Assembly: GCA_002315995.1 (NCBI GenBank)
Contig: DCHN01000002.1
Coordinates: 1-7,490, forward strand
DNA from: Bacteroidales bacterium UBA1751
GTDB taxonomy: Bacteria > Bacteroidota > Bacteroidia > Bacteroidales > UBA932
Direction of reading: 5' to 3'
Length of the DNA stretch: 7,490 nt
Position 1 is the stretch's first letter; each line of letters begins with the position of its first letter. Position numbers and translations under genes: made by a program. Positions 6,059-7,490 of this stretch are shown piece by piece. Below the pieces are notes generated by a model. That model was not told where the DNA came from and searched no databases. It saw nothing but the letters and a program-made list of their open reading frames with translations.

Positions 6059-7490
6059 TTAAAGAATTCCTTTGCTTGAAGGAAGCGCATAGTTGAAGGG
6101 ATCCTCCCTCACAGCCTGTTTCAGCGCCCTTGCAAATGCTTTGAAAACAGCCTCTGCCAAATGGTGGTTGTTTTCTCCCTTAGCCTCAACATATATGTTG
6201 CAGCATGCAGCACTTGAGAGTGACTTGAAGAAGTGCTTGAACATCTCGGTTGGTACATCTCCAACCCACTCACGTGTGAACTCAACTTTCCATACAAGTT
6301 CGCTTCTTCCACCGAAGTCCAGAAGAACGGCTGCTGCACACTCGTCCATAGGAAGTACGAATCCATATCTCTCAATGCCCTTCTTCTCTCCAAGAGCCTC
6401 TTTGAGCACTGTTCCAAGAGCTATTCCAATATCCTCCATTGAATGGTGCTCATCAACTTCCAAATCGCCTTTGCAGGTGAGATTCAGAGTGATTCCTCCG
6501 TGATGTACAAGTTGGTTGAGCATGTGGTCAAGGAACTTGAGGCCTGTATCAATCTTTGATTCTCCACCTCCATCGAGGGCGATAGATATCTCTATATCCG
6601 TTTCGGAACTCTTGCGGACAATGTGTGCGCACCTGCCACAGCTAACGGATTGTGAATTCCCGCTACTTACGCATGCAATAGCCTTATCTCCTGCTGAAGC
6701 ACATCCCGCATATCCGTTCCCGGCTCCGTTGTCGTATGCCTTAAGAGCCTCAAGCAGCTTCTTGTTCTCCTCCCTGAGACCTACGGTTATTCTCAGGCAG
6801 TTGGCGCACCCATTTACATTTGTCCTGTTCCTTACAATGATGCCTGATTCAATCAAATAGTCATAGAGTGCATCTGCATCTGAAACCTTTACCAGCAGGA
6901 AGTTGGCCTGGCTTGGATAGACCTTCTCAACGCATTTGAACCCCGGAAGGGTGGCGGTGAGCATCTCCCTTTCAGAAACAACCTCCCTGACCTGACCTTC
7001 AATATCCCTTTCAAGCCCCTTCATTGCCAGCAACTGTGTTGCACCGTTTATGTTGTATGGATACTTCACCATTGCAAAGAGAGAGCTTATATAGCTGTTT
7101 GAAATTGCCAGACCGAGTCTCAGAGATGCCATTCCTCTTGCCTTTGACATTGTCTGCAGCACAATGAGGTTAGGATACTCATCAACCCTCTTTGCAAAGC
7201 CTGGTACATCTGCAAAATCAATATAGGCTTCGTCAAGCGCCACAATTCCGTTGAAACGCTCCAGAATTATCTCTATCTGCCGGGTGGGGAAGGTGTTGCC
7301 CGATGGGTTGTTGGGGCTGCAGAGGAAAATTACCTTGGTGCCGGCGTTGCACTGGGCAAGAAGTTTCTCTTCATTGAGCGAAAAGTCCTCTTCGAGAGGA
7401 AATTCGGCAAGTTTGATATCGTTTGTCTCTGCTGCCACACGGTACATTCCGTAACTTGGCGATATGGCAATTGCGTTATCCTTTCCCGGA
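6059..7490 (-). CDS. hisC-hisB: HisC-HisB fusion: histidinol-phosphate aminotransferase / imidazoleglycerol-phosphate dehydratase (N-terminus outside window)
   Basis: One uninterrupted frame encodes two histidine enzymes. The HisC part (to about 6734) is a fold-type I PLP aminotransferase. It shows CSPNNPSG, LDEAYIDFA (PLP-binding D and Y), TMSKARGMASLRLG with the PLP lysine at 7142-7144, and the carboxylate-binding Arg in CLRITVG. The frame is open to 7490 (PGKDNAIAISPSYG precedes the ATG at 7447), so about 90 HisC residues are missing. After a 39-residue linker comes a complete IGPD domain (about 6059-6616, 185 aa) with LKFLDHML, HHGG, DEHHSMEDIG, ENNHHLAEAVFKAFARAL and the terminal LPSSKGIL. 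The His/Glu manganese ligands are all present. IGPD dehydrates imidazole-glycerol phosphate and HisC transaminates the resulting acetol phosphate, so the fused steps are consecutive. There is no HAD phosphatase domain. The stop is 11 bases before hisH. Fusion confidence is high, because no in-frame ATG, GTG or TTG exists near the domain boundary. Confidence 0.93.
   Translation of the reverse strand, partial: PGKDNAIAISPSYGMYRVAAETNDIKLAEFPLEEDFSLNEEKLLAQCNAGTKVIFLCSPNNPSGNTFPTRQIEIILERFNGIVALDEAYIDFADVPGFAKRVDEYPNLIVLQTMSKARGMASLRLGLAISNSYISSLFAMVKYPYNINGATQLLAMKGLERDIEGQVREVVSEREMLTATLPGFKCVEKVYPSQANFLLVKVSDADALYDYLIESGIIVRNRTNVNGCANCLRITVGLREENKKLLEALKAYDNGAGNGYAGCASAGDKAIACVSSGNSQSVSCGRCAHIVRKSSETDIEISIALDGGGESKIDTGLKFLDHMLNQLVHHGGITLNLTCKGDLEVDEHHSMEDIGIALGTVLKEALGEKKGIERYGFVLPMDECAAAVLLDFGGRSELVWKVEFTREWVGDVPTEMFKHFFKSLSSAACCNIYVEAKGENNHHLAEAVFKAFARALKQAVREDPFNYALPSSKGIL
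6617..6733 (-). other. Interdomain linker of the HisC-HisB fusion
   Basis: These 39 residues follow the last HisC helix (LLEALKAY) and precede the first IGPD strand (RKSSETDIEIS). Composition is dominated by Gly, Ala, Ser, Asn and Cys, with four cysteines, the last two as CGRC followed by A-H. It contains no Met and no GTG or TTG codon in frame (its valines are GTA, GTT and GTC), so the dehydratase cannot be initiated separately here. It is probably flexible; a redox or metal role for the cysteines is only a possibility. Confidence 0.8.

Noticed and set aside
6600..6740. HisC-HisB fusion as a sequencing frameshift artefact
   Set aside because: A single indel would have to join two genes without leaving a start codon for HisB; no in-frame or well-placed ATG for the dehydratase is seen. 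The linker also reads smoothly without a stop in the shared frame. Raw reads would still be the final proof.
7445..7447. ATG at 7447 as the start of the HisC-HisB protein
   Set aside because: The frame continues to the window edge with HisC sequence (ISPSYG directly before the Met), so this Met is internal.

Overview
The window looks like a chromosomal segment of a Bacteroidota member, probably a Bacteroidales gut-type organism. The clearest support is promoter structure. A textbook Bacteroidota sigma-A promoter (TTTG, 19 bases, TACCTTTG) lies in front of one small gene and a TATATTTG -7 box in front of another. Gene content agrees: a cytidylate kinase-like protein, a WYL-type regulator N-terminus, small lipoproteins with an AVAC-type lipobox, and a his cluster with fused hisIE. 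Shine-Dalgarno signals are weak throughout, as usual for the phylum. Genus cannot be set from the sequence alone.

Layout: a 5'-truncated cytidylate kinase-like gene (1-560, +) converges with a minus-strand block. Reading that block in its own direction, from high to low coordinates, come first the histidine genes: a HisC-HisB fusion (6059-7490, cut by the window edge), hisH (5421-6047), hisA (4671-5408), hisF (3931-4689) and hisIE (3299-3910). They are spaced 11, 12, -19 and 20 bases apart, so they almost certainly form one operon; hisG and hisD are expected beyond 7490. Next is a stand-alone gene for a 65-residue cysteine-rich lipoprotein (2950-3147), with its own strong promoter and a rho-independent terminator. 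Then come a WYL-less winged-helix DNA-binding protein (2313-2852), a lipoprotein D-Ala-D-Ala dipeptidase of the VanX/DdpX family (1471-2265) and a HAD-family phosphatase-like protein (565-1467), possibly one transcription unit.

The his genes cover the middle of the pathway. HisIE converts PR-ATP to PR-AMP and then to ProFAR, HisA isomerises ProFAR to PRFAR, HisF with HisH makes imidazole-glycerol phosphate, the HisB domain dehydrates it, and the HisC domain transaminates the product. The most unusual feature is that the last two are one polypeptide, joined by a 39-residue Gly/Ala/Ser/Cys linker with no in-frame start codon for HisB. The HisB half lacks the N-terminal phosphatase domain often found in this phylum, so the histidinol-phosphate phosphatase must be encoded elsewhere.

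Other points of interest are the Cys cluster of the small lipoprotein, a perfect 20-bp palindrome directly beside its terminator, a promoter squeezed against that terminator, and the regulator that has a DNA-binding domain but no ligand-binding WYL domain. I saw no tRNA, rRNA, CRISPR array, insertion sequence or riboswitch.
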